Positions 6,459 to 7,019 of a stretch of DNA of 7,019 nt are shown here, in pieces. Source of the DNA: Patescibacteria group bacterium (lineage in GTDB: Bacteria > Patescibacteriota > Minisyncoccia > UBA6257 > UBA11618); assembly GCA_003539915.1 (NCBI GenBank), contig DPNX01000013.1, positions 1 to 7,019 on the forward strand, in the 5' to 3' direction. The notes beneath the pieces were generated by a model, which saw only the letters and a program-made list of their open reading frames with translations, searched no databases and was not told the DNA's origin. Both the position numbers and the translations under genes were made by a program. Numbering within the stretch: position 1 is the stretch's first letter; every line of letters starts with the position of its first letter.

Positions 6459-6487
6459 ATTATAGTGAAATATATGACTTTTGTCAA
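6459..6487 (-). promoter_or_regulatory. perfect consensus sigma70 promoter of the 71-aa gene
   Basis: On the minus strand, TTGACA (6487-6482), a 17-bp spacer and TATAAT (6464-6459) match the textbook optimum at every position. Transcription should start near 6452, giving a leader of about 22 nt that holds the SD. The -35 box is 26 bp from the -35 of the divergent rRNA promoter. Confidence 0.9.
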
Positions 6488-6513
6488 CAAGTATGAATAG
6501 GAGTTTTTTATTA

Positions 6514-6541
6514 TTGACAAACTTTCTTTAACCTATACAAT
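6514..6541 (+). promoter_or_regulatory. rRNA operon promoter P1
   Basis: TTGACA (6514-6519), 16-bp spacer, TACAAT (6536-6541). Start expected near 6548, giving a leader of about 225 nt before the mature 16S. The -35 TTGACAA and the divergent promoter's TTGTCAA form an inverted repeat around a 26-bp AT-rich centre. Confidence 0.8.
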
Positions 6542-6644
6542 GAACTTGTGAATTAGCTAGCACTAAATAACTGAAGTGAAGCATCTGCTTTTCTAGTTAG
6601 TGAAAAGGGGGTGTATTTTTTTCAGAGCTAGCAGTGACTGTATT

Positions 6645-6673
6645 TTGACAAAGAGACATCGCTAAAATAAAAC
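6645..6673 (+). promoter_or_regulatory. possible second rRNA promoter P2
   Basis: Perfect TTGACA at 6645-6650 with a weak TAAAAC (4 of 6) at 6668-6673 after 17 bp. Tandem promoters are usual for rRNA operons, but the poor -10 leaves this uncertain. Confidence 0.4.
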
Positions 6674-6726
6674 AAACAAAACAAACAAGAAAAACAAGAG
6701 TTTTCTAGTTGTTCCAATATTTCTTT

Positions 6727-6770
6727 GATTTAAGCGTTAAGGTTAGGCAACTAACCTTTTCATTTAAATC
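6727..6770 (+). other. two-tier stem-loop with GCAA tetraloop before 16S
   Basis: The inner 8-bp perfect stem is AAGGTTAG (6739-6746) with CTAACCTT (6751-6758), capped by a GNRA loop GCAA (6747-6750). The outer 7-bp stem is GATTTAA (6727-6733) with TTAAATC (6764-6770), across a 5x5 internal loop. It ends two bases before the predicted 16S 5' end. Candidate processing or antitermination structure; a boxA-like TTTCTTTGATTTA precedes and overlaps it at 6720-6732. Confidence 0.6.
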
Positions 6771-6772
6771 TA

Positions 6773-7019
6773 TTTACTGAGGATTTGATCCTGGTCCAGG
6801 ATGAACGCTGGCGGCGTGGATAAGGCATGCAAGTCGAACGAAATGATCTTCGGATCATTTAGTGGCGAACGAGTTAGTAACACCTTCGCATCTACCCCAT
6901 ACTTGGGAATAACTCGGGGAAACCCGGGCTAATACCCAATGGTCCCGCAAGGGTAAAGGTTGTCGCAAGACTTCCGGTATAGGAGGAGCTTAGGTCCTAT
7001 CAGCTTGTTGGTGAGGTAA
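6773..7019 (+). rRNA. rrs: 16S ribosomal RNA, 5' portion
   Basis: Small-subunit rRNA, first ~247 nt; it runs off the window. Conserved blocks: TTTGATCCTGG (6784-6794), GGATGAACGCTGGCGGCGTG (6799-6818), GCATGCAAGTCGAACG (6825-6840), and CAGCTTGTTGGTGAGGTAA at the very end. E. coli position 8 aligns to 6780, placing position 1 near 6773, give or take a few bases. Helix h6 is very short: AAATGATC and GATCATTT (6841-6848, 6853-6860) close on a UUCG loop. Helix h1 carries compensatory changes relative to the common bacterial sequence. The short V1 and the GGATAAGG segment suit a CPR lineage. Confidence 0.97.

Larger units (their letters stand above)
6548..6772 (+). other. rRNA leader region (no gene)
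   Basis: The 6431-6772 gap has no credible ORF. Past P1 it holds two copies of the palindromic AGCTAGCA (6555-6562 and 6626-6633). It also has an inverted repeat CACTAA (6561-6566) with TTAGTG (6597-6602), and a direct repeat TTTTCTAGTT (6589-6598 and 6701-6710). A second -35-like TTGACA is at 6645-6650, an A-rich AAAC-repeat tract covers about 6668-6700, and a structured element lies just before 16S. These probably belong to pre-rRNA folding, processing or antitermination. Confidence 0.6.

Noticed and set aside
6522..6532. boxA-like CTTTCTTTAAC
   Set aside because: It lies between the -35 and -10 of P1, before the expected transcript start, so it would not be in the RNA.
6668..6700. AAAC-type repeats as a CRISPR or mobile-element repeat
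   Set aside because: Short, imperfect A-rich microrepeat without spacers or terminal inverted repeats; better seen as part of the rRNA leader.

Overview
The window looks like a chromosomal piece of a Candidate Phyla Radiation (Patescibacteria) bacterium. The signs are AT-rich, tightly packed genes with junctions of -1 to +1 bp, a lysine-tailed bL31, an exported coiled-coil/lytic-transglycosylase protein of a type common in these genomes, and a 16S rRNA 5' end of divergent, CPR-like sequence. The 16S start (GGATAAGGCATGCAAG after the GGCGGCGTG block) reminds me of the Microgenomates/WWE3 side of the radiation. That placement is from memory and is tentative. At least two genes (prfA and a small membrane-protein gene) stop at TGA, so the TGA-to-glycine code of Gracilibacteria/Absconditabacteria is unlikely.

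Layout, plus strand, 1-3006: a three-gene sugar-phosphate cluster. It holds a PfkB-family sugar kinase cut by the window edge, a 418-residue protein of unknown function, and a class II ketose-bisphosphate aldolase. The genes are joined by a 1-bp overlap and a 1-bp gap, so they are almost certainly co-transcribed and translationally coupled. A kinase making a ketose bisphosphate next to an aldolase that splits one suggests a short route into triose phosphates, with the middle protein an uncharacterised partner. 3032-3742 encodes ribosomal protein bL25 (CTC type) from its own promoter and ends in a clear intrinsic terminator. 3809-5131 encodes an exported coiled-coil plus lytic-transglycosylase protein, likely for wall remodelling.

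Minus strand, 6430 to 5112: a 71-residue membrane protein gene with a consensus promoter, a Shine-Dalgarno (SD) site and its own terminator; then an rpmE-prfA operon (bL31 and release factor 1, TAAATG junction). prfA runs convergently into the transglycosylase gene and overlaps it by 20 bp. The predicted RF1 lacks the usual N-terminal domain 1.

Plus strand, 6514-7019: the rRNA promoter region, a roughly 225-nt leader with a GNRA hairpin, and the first ~247 nt of 16S rRNA.

Best leads: (1) two ribosomal-protein genes have promoters placed so that the mRNA would start at or within a few bases of the ATG (leaderless), while the only good SD in the window belongs to the unknown membrane protein; (2) RF1 without domain 1; (3) the 16S start differs from primer 27F at four sites that form two compensatory pairs in helix h1; (4) the unknown protein locked inside the kinase-aldolase operon. 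I see no CRISPR array, insertion sequence, tRNA or phage gene.
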